Below, piece by piece: positions 34,229-42,381 of a stretch of 64,000 bases of DNA (positions are counted from its first letter, which is position 1; every line of letters starts with the position of its first letter). Source of the DNA: JADGHX01 sp035760965 (lineage in GTDB: Bacteria; Pseudomonadota; Gammaproteobacteria; Steroidobacterales; Steroidobacteraceae); assembly GCA_035760965.1 (NCBI GenBank), contig DASTRY010000032.1:62001-126000 (forward strand). Direction: 5' to 3'. Below the pieces are notes generated by a model. The model was not told the DNA's origin and ran no database searches. It saw only the letters and a list, made by a program, of their open reading frames with translations. Position numbers and translations under genes: made by a program.

Positions 34229-35683
34229 GTGGGAATCCAGCTCAAAGACCCGAGCCTGCTGAAGCAGCAGAGCTACATCGCAGGCGAATGGCAGAACGCG
34301 GACAGCGGCGCGACCATCGACGTGCGCAACCCGGCCACGGGCGACAAGATCGGCACCGTCCCGAAAATGGGCGCGGCCGAAACGCGCCGCGCGATCGAAG
34401 CTGCGCGCGCGGCCATGCCGGCGTGGGCACGCCGGACGGCGAAGGAGCGCGCCGCGGTGCTTCGCAAGTGGTACGAGCTCATGCTCGCGAACACCGACGA
34501 TCTCGCCGTCATCATGACGGCCGAGCAGGGCAAGCCGCTCGCCGAATCGAAAGGCGAGATCGCGTACGCCGCGAGCTTCATCGAGTGGTTCGCAGAGGAA
34601 GGCAAGCGGCTCTACGGCGACATCATTCCGGGACACCAGCCCGACAAGCGCATTCTCGTCCTGCGCCAGCCGATCGGCGTCGTCGCCGCGATCACGCCCT
34701 GGAATTTCCCCGCGGCCATGATCACGCGCAAGGCGGGGCCGGCGCTCGCGGCCGGCTGCACGTTCGTCTGCAAACCCGCCGTGCAAACGCCGTACTCCGC
34801 GCTGGCCATGGCGGAGCTCGCCGCGCGCGCGGGTGTCCCGGCTGGCGTGCTCAACATCCTCACGGGCAGCGCCACGGAGATCGGCGGTGAGATGACCTCA
34901 AACCCCATCGTCCGCAAAGTCACGTTCACGGGCTCGACGGAAGTCGGCAAGAAGCTCATGGCGCAGTCGGCGGGCACGCTCAAGAAACTCTCGCTGGAGC
35001 TCGGCGGCAACGCGCCGTTCATCGTGTTCGACGACGCGGACCTCGACGCCGCCGTGCAGGGCGCGCTCGCGAGCAAGTACCGCAACACCGGCAAGACCTG
35101 CGTGTGCGCGAATCGTCTGCTCGTGCAGAACGGGGTGTACGACGCGTTCACGCGCAAGCTGGTCGAAGCGGTATCGCAGCTGCGCGTCGGTGACGGCCTG
35201 AAGGGCGCCACCGATCAGGGGCCGCTCATCGACGAGAACGCGCTCGCGAAAGTCGAAGAGCACGTCGCGGACGCCGTGAGCAAGGGCGCGCAGATCGCGC
35301 TCGGCGGCAAGCGGCACCCGCTCGGCGGCACGTTCTACACACCCACGGTGCTCACGGACGTCACGCCGCAGATGGCCGTGGCGCGCGAGGAAACGTTCGG
35401 CCCGGTGGCGCCCCTCTTCCGTTTCGATTCCGAGGCGGAGGCGATCCGCATGGCGAACGACACCGAGTTCGGTCTCGCAGCGTACGTGTACACGCGGGAC
35501 CTCGGCCGCTCGTGGCGCGTTTCCGAAGCCCTGGAGTACGGCATCGTCGGCCTGAACACCGGCATCATTTCCACGGAAGTGGCGCCGTTCGGCGGCGTCA
35601 AGGAATCCGGTTTTGGACGTGAGGGGTCGAAATACGGCATCCTCGACTACACCGAGATCAAATACGTCTGCGCCAGCGTATAA
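34229..35683 (+). CDS. gabD: NAD(P)-dependent succinate-semialdehyde dehydrogenase family
   Basis: This 484-aa aldehyde dehydrogenase starts at GTG 34229 with a cggag ribosome-binding site. It has ITPWNFP near residue 152, the GSTEVGKKL cofactor motif, the general-base Glu in LELGGNAPF, and a cysteine-rich segment NTGKTCVCANR carrying the catalytic Cys. The overall match is to GabD, which oxidises succinate semialdehyde to succinate. A gabT gene is not present, so it may act on another aldehyde. It ends 23 bp before hemH. Confidence 0.87.
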   Translation: MGIQLKDPSLLKQQSYIAGEWQNADSGATIDVRNPATGDKIGTVPKMGAAETRRAIEAARAAMPAWARRTAKERAAVLRKWYELMLANTDDLAVIMTAEQGKPLAESKGEIAYAASFIEWFAEEGKRLYGDIIPGHQPDKRILVLRQPIGVVAAITPWNFPAAMITRKAGPALAAGCTFVCKPAVQTPYSALAMAELAARAGVPAGVLNILTGSATEIGGEMTSNPIVRKVTFTGSTEVGKKLMAQSAGTLKKLSLELGGNAPFIVFDDADLDAAVQGALASKYRNTGKTCVCANRLLVQNGVYDAFTRKLVEAVSQLRVGDGLKGATDQGPLIDENALAKVEEHVADAVSKGAQIALGGKRHPLGGTFYTPTVLTDVTPQMAVAREETFGPVAPLFRFDSEAEAIRMANDTEFGLAAYVYTRDLGRSWRVSEALEYGIVGLNTGIISTEVAPFGGVKESGFGREGSKYGILDYTEIKYVCASV

Positions 35684-35706
35684 CGATCGGGAACGGTCTC
35701 CACGAC

Positions 35707-36780
35707 ATGCGATACATCAGCTCACCGGGTTTTCGTCACGACGGCACCGAGCGCCTCGGCGTGCTGCTCGTGAACTCGGGCACGCCCGCCTCACCGGAAC
35801 CGCGCGCCGTGCGCCGTTTTCTCAAGGGTCTGCTGAGCGATCCGCGCGTGGTCGAGCTGCCGCGCGCGCTGTGGTACCCGATTCTCTACGGGCTCATCCT
35901 GCCGTTCCGTCCGGCACGCGTCGCGCGCAAGTACCGCAAGATCTGGACGTCACAAGGCTCGCCGCTCGTCATGCATTCGAACAAGCTGCGCGCCGAGCTG
36001 GCGACGGCGCTGGCGCAGCGGATGCTCGCGCCGCTCTCGGTCGAAGTCGCTTACCTGTATGCGAAGCCCACGGTTGCCGAAGCCCTGGTGAAGCTGCGCG
36101 ACGCAGGCTGCCAGCGCATGCTCGTCCTGCCGCAGTTTCCCCAGTACTGCGGCGCCACGACCGGTGCCGTGTACGACCAGGTGAACGCGGAGCTGCGCCG
36201 CTGGCGCTGGCTGCCCGAGCTGCGCTTTGTGGCCGAGTACCACGATCATCCGAGCTACATCGAAGCGTTGCGCGCCAGCATCACGCAGCAATGGGAGCTC
36301 GAAGGGCGCACCAAGCACCTCGTGATCTCCTTCCACGGCATCCCCGAGAATTTCTTTCACAGCGGCGACCCGTATTTTTATAAATGCCGGCAGACCGCGC
36401 GGCTGCTCGCGGACGAGCTCGGGCTGCGCGACGACGAGTGGAGCGTGAGCTTCCATTCGAAGTTCGGTCCGGGCGCATGGCTGCGCCCTTACACGATCGA
36501 CGTCATGGCCGGACTGCCGGCGCGCGGCATCGACGAGGTCACGGTGGTGTGCCCGGGGTTCGCCGTCGACTGTCTGGAGACCGTCGAGGAAATCGACATG
36601 GAGAATCGCGCCACCTTCCTCGGCGCGGGCGGCCGCCGCTTCGTGTACGTGCCGGCGCTGAATGCCCGGCCCGAGCACAGCCGCTTCCTCGCCGACCTCA
36701 TCACCCAACACTGCGCGGGCTGGACGGACGGCGCGCGCGTGCTCGTCGCGGCCGGCGCCGCGCGGGGCACCTCCGCTTAG
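35707..36780 (+). CDS. hemH: Ferrochelatase
   Basis: The 357-aa protein has the ferrochelatase motifs: LLVNSGTP near the N-terminus, ISFHGIPENFF with the catalytic His in the centre, SFHSKFGPGAWLRPY, and the metal-site Glu in FAVDCLETVEEI. It inserts ferrous iron into protoporphyrin IX in the last step of heme synthesis. The family in proteobacteria is about 320-370 aa, so the length is normal. It sits alone among unrelated metabolic genes. Confidence 0.93.
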   Translation: MRYISSPGFRHDGTERLGVLLVNSGTPASPEPRAVRRFLKGLLSDPRVVELPRALWYPILYGLILPFRPARVARKYRKIWTSQGSPLVMHSNKLRAELATALAQRMLAPLSVEVAYLYAKPTVAEALVKLRDAGCQRMLVLPQFPQYCGATTGAVYDQVNAELRRWRWLPELRFVAEYHDHPSYIEALRASITQQWELEGRTKHLVISFHGIPENFFHSGDPYFYKCRQTARLLADELGLRDDEWSVSFHSKFGPGAWLRPYTIDVMAGLPARGIDEVTVVCPGFAVDCLETVEEIDMENRATFLGAGGRRFVYVPALNARPEHSRFLADLITQHCAGWTDGARVLVAAGAARGTSA

Positions 36781-36807
36781 CGGTGTACCGCTAGAAAGAT
36801 CCCGGAC

Positions 36808-37527
36808 GTGCTCGGACGTTTCCACGAGGTCAGTCTCGCGACCGCCGATATCCGCGCTTCCGTGGAGTTCTACGAGCGCCTCGGCTTCATCCAGGCGCAG
36901 ACCAGCGACACGTACTCGCACCCCTACGGCGTGCTCACCGACGGACGCATCTTCCTCGGCCTGCACGAGCGGCGCTTCGCGTCGCCGGCGTTGACGTTCG
37001 TGCACGCGGGCATCATCGCCTTCGCCGATGAGCTCGAGGCGCGCGGCATCGAGCTCGACTCGCGCCGCGTCGGCAACGAAGTCTTCAACGAGATCGGCTT
37101 TCGCGACCCGAGCGGGCAGGCGGTGCGCGTCATCGAGGCGCGCACGTTCTCGCCGGTCGTGCGGCGGCCCGAGGAGACCTCCCTCTGCGGCTATTTCACG
37201 GAATACAGCCTGCCGACGACGAGCTTCGAGGAGGAAAAGGCGTTCTGGGAGCCGCTTGGATTCGTCGCAACCGAGGAGCCGGATGCGCCGTACGCCCATC
37301 TGCCGCTGACGAGCGATCACCTCGATCTGGCCTTTCACCAGCCGCGGACGCTCGATCAACCGATGCTCGTGTTTCGCGACTCCGGCATGCGCGAGCGGCT
37401 CGCGCGCATCCGCATGCTCGGCGTCAAGGAGTCCGGAGAATTGCCGCGCGGACTGCCCGAGGCGGCGAACGCGCTGATCCAGGCGCCCGAAGGCACGATG
37501 CTGCTGCTCCTGGAAGGCGAGAGTTGA
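36808..37527 (+). CDS. VOC-superfamily (glyoxalase-like) protein
   Basis: This 239-aa protein starts at GTG 36808 and comprises two beta-alpha-beta-beta-beta VOC modules (about residues 3-110 and 128-236). The first begins FHEVSLATADIRASVEFYERLGF. Metal ligands are only partly conserved, so it may be a non-glyoxalase VOC protein. It lies 27 bp downstream of hemH with the same orientation. Confidence 0.8.
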   Translation: MLGRFHEVSLATADIRASVEFYERLGFIQAQTSDTYSHPYGVLTDGRIFLGLHERRFASPALTFVHAGIIAFADELEARGIELDSRRVGNEVFNEIGFRDPSGQAVRVIEARTFSPVVRRPEETSLCGYFTEYSLPTTSFEEEKAFWEPLGFVATEEPDAPYAHLPLTSDHLDLAFHQPRTLDQPMLVFRDSGMRERLARIRMLGVKESGELPRGLPEAANALIQAPEGTMLLLLEGES

Positions 37528-37643
37528 GCGCCGCCCGGGCGCGGTAACGACGCCGCCGCACGCTGGCGACCGCGCCGCGCGCTGACGACTCGCCACGCCC
37601 GCATCGCCGAAATCGCGCATCCCGATCGGTTCGTCGCGCCGCC

Positions 37644-37667
37644 CCGCTTTTCACCGCGCAAAAGCGG
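37644..37667. repeat. Inverted repeat ahead of the S46 peptidase gene
   Basis: Arms ccgctttt and aaaagcgg are exact reverse complements with an 8-bp centre, in the 226-bp gap between the VOC gene and the S46 peptidase gene. It could end the VOC transcript or act as an operator for the peptidase. No T-run follows the hairpin. Confidence 0.4.
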
Positions 37668-37753
37668 CCCGCGCCCGCCCATATCCCGCATAATGCGCGC
37701 CCTCGCGCGTCCGGCCCCGGGCGCGCCGCGAACAACACTCAATCGAGGCGGAC

Positions 37754-39853
37754 ATGCGGCAGTTGAAGCTTCCGACCCTGACTCTCTTCGCCCTGACCAC
37801 CGTGTGCGCGGGCCTCGCGGCCCAGGCCGACGAGGGCATGTGGCCGTTCCACAACCCCCCGACCGCGCTCGTGAAACAGCGCTATGGCGTCGCGCTCACG
37901 CCGCAATGGCTCGAGCACCTGCGCCTCTCGACGGTGCGCCTCTCGAACTGCACGGCCTCGTTCGTGTCGCCGAACGGGCTGATCCTCACGAATTTCCACT
38001 GCTCGTGGACGTGCCTCGAGGATCACTCCACCAAGGACAAGAGCCTGCTCGACGAGGGCTTCCTCGCGCCCTCGCGCGAGAAGGAGCTGCGTTGCGAGCA
38101 GCAGGTCGCAGATGTCCTGATGGCGTACGAGGATGTGACCGCGAAGGTCGCCGCCGCCACCCAGGGACTCGACGACAAGGCCGCGAACGATGCGCGCAAG
38201 AAAACCCTGACGCAGCTCGAGCAGGCGTGCGAGAAGGCGAGCGCGCAGGACAAGAAGACCGGGCCGCTGAAGTGCGAGTCGGTGAACCTGTACGAAGGCG
38301 GCCAGTACTGGCTCTACAAGTACAAGCGCTACAGCGACGTGCGGCTCGTGTTCGCGCCGGAGAACGGCATCGCGCAGTTCGGCGGCGACCCGGACAACTT
38401 CCAGTTTCCGCGCTGGTGCCTCGACATGTCGGTGCTGCGCGCGTACGACGCGCAGGGCAAGCCGGCGGTGACGCCGAACTTCCTGAAGATCGATTTCGAC
38501 GGCCCGAAGGAGAACGAGCCGGTGTTCGTCTCGGGCCATCCCGGCTCGACGGACCGGCTCCTGACCGTCGCGCAGCTGAAGACACTGCGCAACCGCGATC
38601 TGCCGCAGACCCTGCTCCTGCGCTCGGAGCTGCGCGGGCGTTACATCCAGTTCGGCAAGACCGACGAGCAGGCCCGGCGCATCGTCGATGTGCCGCTGAA
38701 CGGCCTCGAGAACAGCCTGAAGGTGCAGCGCAAGCAGCTCGATGCGCTGCTCTCGGATGAGCTGATGGCGCGCAAGACTCAGGAGGAAAAGGAGCTGCAG
38801 ATGCAGCTTGCGAAGCGCCCGGAGCTCGCACGTACGGCGGGCGATCCCTGGAGCGAGATCGCCAAGGCCGAGGAGCGCGAGAACGCGATCGATCTGCCGT
38901 ACTCGTTCCTCGAGAACGCCGTCGGCTTCAACAGCCGCTTGTTCCGCTACGCGCGTGTCTTGGTGCGCGGCGCTGCCGAGCGGCCGAAGCCAAGCGACGA
39001 TCGCTTGCGCGAGTACCGCGATACGGCTCTGCCCCGCCTCGAGCAGCAGTTGAACGCGAACGTGCCCGTGTACCCCGAGCTCGAGCAGCTCACTCTGTCG
39101 TACTCGCTCGAGCGCATGCGCGAATGGCTCGGACCGGACGATCCGACGGTACGGCAGCTGCTCGGCAAGGAGTCGCCGGATGAGCTCGCGAAGCGGCTCG
39201 TCGGCGGCTCGAAGCTCGCCGATCCCAAGGTTCGCATGGCGCTGTGGAAGGGCGGCGCGCAGGCCGTGAACGCGAGCGACGATCCGATGATCGCGCTCGC
39301 GAAGTCGGTCGACGAGCGCGCCCGCTCGGTGCGCAAAACCTACGAGGACGAGATCGAGGCGGTGGTGCGCACGGCCTCCGAGAACATCGCGAAGGCCCGC
39401 TTCGCGGTGCTCGGCACGAGCGTCTATCCGGACGCGACGTTCACGTTGCGCCTGAGTTACGGCTCGGTGCAGGGCTGGATCGAGAACGGCACCCGAATCG
39501 AGCCGTTCACGAAGCTCGCCCGCCTGTACGAGCGCGCAACCGGCGCCGAGCCGTTTGCCGTGCCGGCGAGCTGGCTGAAGGCGAAGGACCGGCTCGACCT
39601 GAACACGAAGTTCAATCTCTCCACCAACAACGACATCGTCGGCGGCAACTCCGGGAGCCCGCTGGTGAACGCGAAAGGCGAGATCGTCGGGCTCGTGTTC
39701 GACGGCAACATCCACTCGATTTCCGGCTCGTACTGGTTCGACGAGCGGCTGAATCGCGCGGTCGCCGTACACACGGCGATCATTCGCGAGGCGCTGACGA
39801 AGGTGTACGACGCCAGGGAGCTGTTTGCCGAGCTGAGCAACGGCAGGACGTGA
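37754..39853 (+). CDS. S46-family dipeptidyl-peptidase (DPP7/DPP11-like)
   Basis: The 699-aa product has a signal peptide (about residues 1-25, TLFALTTVCAGLAAQA) followed by DEGMWPFHNPP. The chymotrypsin-like catalytic domain has the histidine in ILTNFHCSW and the nucleophile serine in GGNSGSPLVN near residue 636, with a helical insert between. S46 enzymes release dipeptides from the N-terminus of extracellular peptides. The usual TNHHC reads TNFHC here, which keeps the histidine next to Cys. The specificity segment FDGNIHSISGS differs from classical DPP7 and DPP11. The protein is periplasmic or secreted. Confidence 0.88.
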   Translation: MRQLKLPTLTLFALTTVCAGLAAQADEGMWPFHNPPTALVKQRYGVALTPQWLEHLRLSTVRLSNCTASFVSPNGLILTNFHCSWTCLEDHSTKDKSLLDEGFLAPSREKELRCEQQVADVLMAYEDVTAKVAAATQGLDDKAANDARKKTLTQLEQACEKASAQDKKTGPLKCESVNLYEGGQYWLYKYKRYSDVRLVFAPENGIAQFGGDPDNFQFPRWCLDMSVLRAYDAQGKPAVTPNFLKIDFDGPKENEPVFVSGHPGSTDRLLTVAQLKTLRNRDLPQTLLLRSELRGRYIQFGKTDEQARRIVDVPLNGLENSLKVQRKQLDALLSDELMARKTQEEKELQMQLAKRPELARTAGDPWSEIAKAEERENAIDLPYSFLENAVGFNSRLFRYARVLVRGAAERPKPSDDRLREYRDTALPRLEQQLNANVPVYPELEQLTLSYSLERMREWLGPDDPTVRQLLGKESPDELAKRLVGGSKLADPKVRMALWKGGAQAVNASDDPMIALAKSVDERARSVRKTYEDEIEAVVRTASENIAKARFAVLGTSVYPDATFTLRLSYGSVQGWIENGTRIEPFTKLARLYERATGAEPFAVPASWLKAKDRLDLNTKFNLSTNNDIVGGNSGSPLVNAKGEIVGLVFDGNIHSISGSYWFDERLNRAVAVHTAIIREALTKVYDARELFAELSNGRT

Positions 39854-39865
39854 TCGCGCTCGCAC

Positions 39866-39889
39866 GGAGCGGCCCGTTGCGGCCGCTCC
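39866..39889. terminator. Hairpin between convergent genes
   Basis: A perfect inverted repeat (ggagcggcc, 6-nt loop, ggccgctcc) lies 13 bp after the S46 stop and 37 bp before the DUF3011 stop, so it can end transcription from both sides. No T-run follows. Confidence 0.6.
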
Positions 39890-39925
39890 GGCTTGCGCAG
39901 ATGCCGCGCTTCAACGCGCTCCGCT

Positions 39926-40549
39926 TCAGCGGCGGTCGAAGTCGCGATCGCGATCGGAGTAGCGGCCGCGATCGCGAGTGAAGATGAAGTCGCCGCGGCA
40001 ACCCTGCTCGACCCACACGCCGCGATCGTCGTACCCGAAGTTGCGCCCGATGTCGCAGTCCGCGTGACTGATCTCCTTCAGGTCCGCGAGTCGATACCCG
40101 CGCAGGTCGGCGTCGCAGGTCGTGCGGCGGCTGTCTTTCGATTCGCAGCGGATGCGCCGCTCGTCGGCGGTGTCGTAGTCATGGTCGTCGTCGCGATCGC
40201 GCCAGGCGTACGGATGCCGGCGATCGCCATCGCGCGTGCGGTCGAAGTGAAACGTCGCGCGACACCCTTCGGTCACCCAGACGCCGCGCTCGTCGTAGCC
40301 CCAGTTGCGGCCCACGACGCAATCGGTGCGACTCGCCTGGTCGACATCGCGCAGGCTGTAGCCGCGAAGGTCTGCATCGCATTCCTTCCGCCGGCCATCA
40401 TCGGACGAACAGGACACGGTCTTGTCACCCGAACGGTCGTCGGCGTGCGCGGCCGAAGCGAAGGCGAAGCCGCTGGCGGCGAGCACGGCAATGAGCCATG
40501 GCAGGGTCGGACCGAATCGCTCGGTCACTCTTTCGTAAACGGTTTTCAT
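39926..40549 (-). CDS. Exported protein with two DUF3011 repeats
   Basis: The 207-aa protein starts at ATG 40549 behind a strong aaggaggag ribosome-binding site. A signal peptide (WLIAVLAASGFAFASAAHA) is clear. Two related modules follow, each with the pattern C-x-S-x-D-x-R-R-x-x-C-D-A-D-L-R-G and a later WxxERGVWV / YDDRGVWV segment. The modules are the DUF3011 type and share four cysteines each. A charged Arg/Asp-rich spacer separates them, and a similar Arg/Asp tail ends the protein. It is probably periplasmic. The function of the family is unknown. Confidence 0.8.
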   Translation of the reverse strand: MKTVYERVTERFGPTLPWLIAVLAASGFAFASAAHADDRSGDKTVSCSSDDGRRKECDADLRGYSLRDVDQASRTDCVVGRNWGYDERGVWVTEGCRATFHFDRTRDGDRRHPYAWRDRDDDHDYDTADERRIRCESKDSRRTTCDADLRGYRLADLKEISHADCDIGRNFGYDDRGVWVEQGCRGDFIFTRDRGRYSDRDRDFDRR

Positions 40550-40752
40550 GTCGAGCCTCCTCCTTGCTTGGCTCAACGCGGCCGTTCTCTTGTCAGTTCC
40601 GGCATCGCGCGGTGCCACTCGCCCCCAAGCGGTGTAGGAGCGCGTCCACCGGCGATGTAGGCCGATTCAGGCCGACAGCACCGTGGTTTCAGCGCCCTGC
40701 GCGCACGATTTTCCTTCGGAATCGCGAACGGCACCGCGTGCGCCACGCACAC

Positions 40753-40768
40753 CGGCACGGAACTTGCG
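40753..40768 (+). promoter_or_regulatory. Sigma-54 (RpoN) promoter motif
   Basis: The sequence cggcacggaacttgcg matches the RpoN core GGCACGN4TTGC, with GG and GC separated by 10 bases. Only the base before GG deviates from the consensus T. Transcription would start near 40779, about 25 bp before the ATG of the small protein. An aggagg lies between. Confidence 0.55.
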
Positions 40769-40803
40769 GCATGCCTTTTTAGGAGGGGCGAACAGAGACG
40801 GTC

Positions 40804-41163
40804 ATGGGCGAGGTGATACACGCGACTTTCGGCACCGAGCGCGAGTGGAAGCAGACGCGCGACAAGACGGTGGACGGCTTGCTGACCATCGGCACGCTGT
40901 TCGGTGACGACGAGGATCTGATGCGCGCCAAAGCCGATTGCGTCTATCAGATCCTGCGCGAGATCGTCGAAGGGATCCCGACCGTGCAGATCACGACGCG
41001 GCTACCCGAGAATCTCAGCGAGGAGCAGCTCGCGATCCTCACGGAGTCCATCCGTCAGGCCGCCCTGAAGGGCATCGAGGTCGCCATGACGCACTCGGTG
41101 CAGGTGCTGATGAGCTCGATCTACGACCTCTGTACGTCGAAGCTCAGGGACGCGCAGAGCTAG
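40804..41163 (+). CDS. Small hypothetical protein behind a sigma-54 motif
   Basis: The 119-aa product is soluble and helical, with no cysteine-rich or membrane segment beyond two scattered cysteines. It contains ILREIVEGIPTVQITTRLPE in the middle and an amphipathic C-terminal half. I do not recognise the family. The ATG at 40804 has an aggagg 17 bases upstream, farther than usual, and a closer gaga. The good RpoN promoter motif upstream suggests regulated expression, perhaps under nitrogen, envelope or motility control. Confidence 0.65.
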   Translation: MGEVIHATFGTEREWKQTRDKTVDGLLTIGTLFGDDEDLMRAKADCVYQILREIVEGIPTVQITTRLPENLSEEQLAILTESIRQAALKGIEVAMTHSVQVLMSSIYDLCTSKLRDAQS

Positions 41164-41193
41164 CGCGCTCCGCGCATCCCGGCAACCGCGCGT

Positions 41194-41796
41194 TCACGTC
41201 TTCGGCGCGAGGCGCAGTGAGAAGCTGACCTGTACGTCGTCGGGCACCTGATCGGTGGCCTTCCACTCGCCCTGTCCCACGCCGAAGTCGAGGCGCCGGA
41301 TGGTCACGCGCCCGGTCAGGTAGCCGATGTTCTGACCCTGCTCGGTCTTCGTCTGGAACGTGATGGGAAGCTTCAGGTCCTTCGTCACGTTGCGGATCGT
41401 GAGCTTGCCGAGCGCGTCGTAGCGGCCGGCGCCGGTGGACGTGAACCGGGTCGCGACGAATCTCGCCTGCGGGTATTTCTTGACGTCGAACAGGTCCGGC
41501 GAGCGCAGCGTGTCGTCGCGCTCCATGTCGCCGGTGTCGAGCGAGTTGATGTCGACCGTGACGTCGATCTTGCTCGCGGCGAGGTTGTCGTTCGAGAAGA
41601 GGACATCCGCCGTGAACTTGTTGAAGCGGCCGGTGTTGCTCGCGCCGGCCTGCATGAACGTGAAGCGCAGGAGGCTGCGCGTCGGATCGAGTGTGTAGTG
41701 CACTGGCGGAGTCGCCGCAGCGAACACCGCGAACGCGGCGGACATCAGCATCGCAAACGAGGCCGCGCGCAGCGCGGTGCGTGAGTTCTCGGCCAT
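41194..41796 (-). CDS. YceI-family periplasmic protein
   Basis: The 200-aa protein has a signal peptide (FAMLMSAAFAVFAAA) and a YceI lipocalin-like beta barrel. It includes YTLDPTRSLLRFTFMQAG and the TVDINSLDTGDMERDDTLRS block. YceI proteins bind polyisoprenoids or related lipids in the periplasm. The gene lies just after the cytochrome b561 gene, as in E. coli yceI-yceJ, so a shared redox or quinone-related role is likely but not proven. Confidence 0.9.
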   Translation of the reverse strand: MAENSRTALRAASFAMLMSAAFAVFAAATPPVHYTLDPTRSLLRFTFMQAGASNTGRFNKFTADVLFSNDNLAASKIDVTVDINSLDTGDMERDDTLRSPDLFDVKKYPQARFVATRFTSTGAGRYDALGKLTIRNVTKDLKLPITFQTKTEQGQNIGYLTGRVTIRRLDFGVGQGEWKATDQVPDDVQVSFSLRLAPKT

Positions 41797-41808
41797 CTCG
41801 GTGAGCTC

Positions 41809-42363
41809 CTAGCGTGTTCTCGTGAAGGGCAGCATTCGTCGCAGCGTGTCGTCTTTCAGATAGAAGTGGTGCTTCAGGGCCGCGAACACGTGCAGCGCGG
41901 CGAACGCGGCAAGCGTTCCAGCCAACACGTCGTGCGTCGTGTGCATGGCGTCGTACAGAGCGCGATTGGGCTTCACCAGGTCCGGGAGCTGCAGCAGACC
42001 GAACCAGCTCACGGGGAAGCTGCGCGCCGACGACATGATCCATCCGGTGATCGGCATCACGAGGAGGAGCGCGTACAGCCCGAAGTGCGTCACGCGGGCG
42101 AGCACTCGCTCGTACGGCTTGAGTGTGTCCGGCAGCAGCGGGGTCGGGTTCATGAGGCGCCAGATGAGCCGCAGCACCGTGAGGGCGAAGATCGTGAGAC
42201 CGACGGACTTGTGCTTCGCGATGACCGCGAGCTTCGCCAACCCGAGGGGCAGATGGTTGTACTCGTTGGCCAGCACGAACTGTGTGATCACGAGCGCGAC
42301 GATCACCCAGTGAAAGGTCTGCGCGACCGCGCCCCAACGGGCGTTGGTGTTTCGGATCGGCAT
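41809..42363 (-). CDS. Cytochrome b561 family protein (YceJ-like)
   Basis: This 184-aa protein has four membrane helices and heme-ligating histidine candidates: QTFHWVIVALV near the N-terminus, KHKSVGL and HFGLYALLLVMPITGW in the centre, and HDVLAGTLAAFAALHVFAALKHHF near the C-terminus. It fits the b561 electron carriers that reduce or oxidise quinone at the inner membrane. It is 13 bp upstream of the yceI gene on the same strand, and divergent from a YceI-like lipoprotein gene. Confidence 0.88.
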   Translation of the reverse strand: MPIRNTNARWGAVAQTFHWVIVALVITQFVLANEYNHLPLGLAKLAVIAKHKSVGLTIFALTVLRLIWRLMNPTPLLPDTLKPYERVLARVTHFGLYALLLVMPITGWIMSSARSFPVSWFGLLQLPDLVKPNRALYDAMHTTHDVLAGTLAAFAALHVFAALKHHFYLKDDTLRRMLPFTRTR

Positions 42364-42381
42364 GCGTTTAAGCTTCTGAGA

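Noticed and set aside
31982..34786. 934-residue minus-strand frame across cyclase, hydrolase and aldehyde dehydrogenase genes
   Set aside because: The plus-strand genes have full domain motifs and ribosome-binding sites. The minus frame has Arg/Ala-rich composition typical of an antisense shadow.
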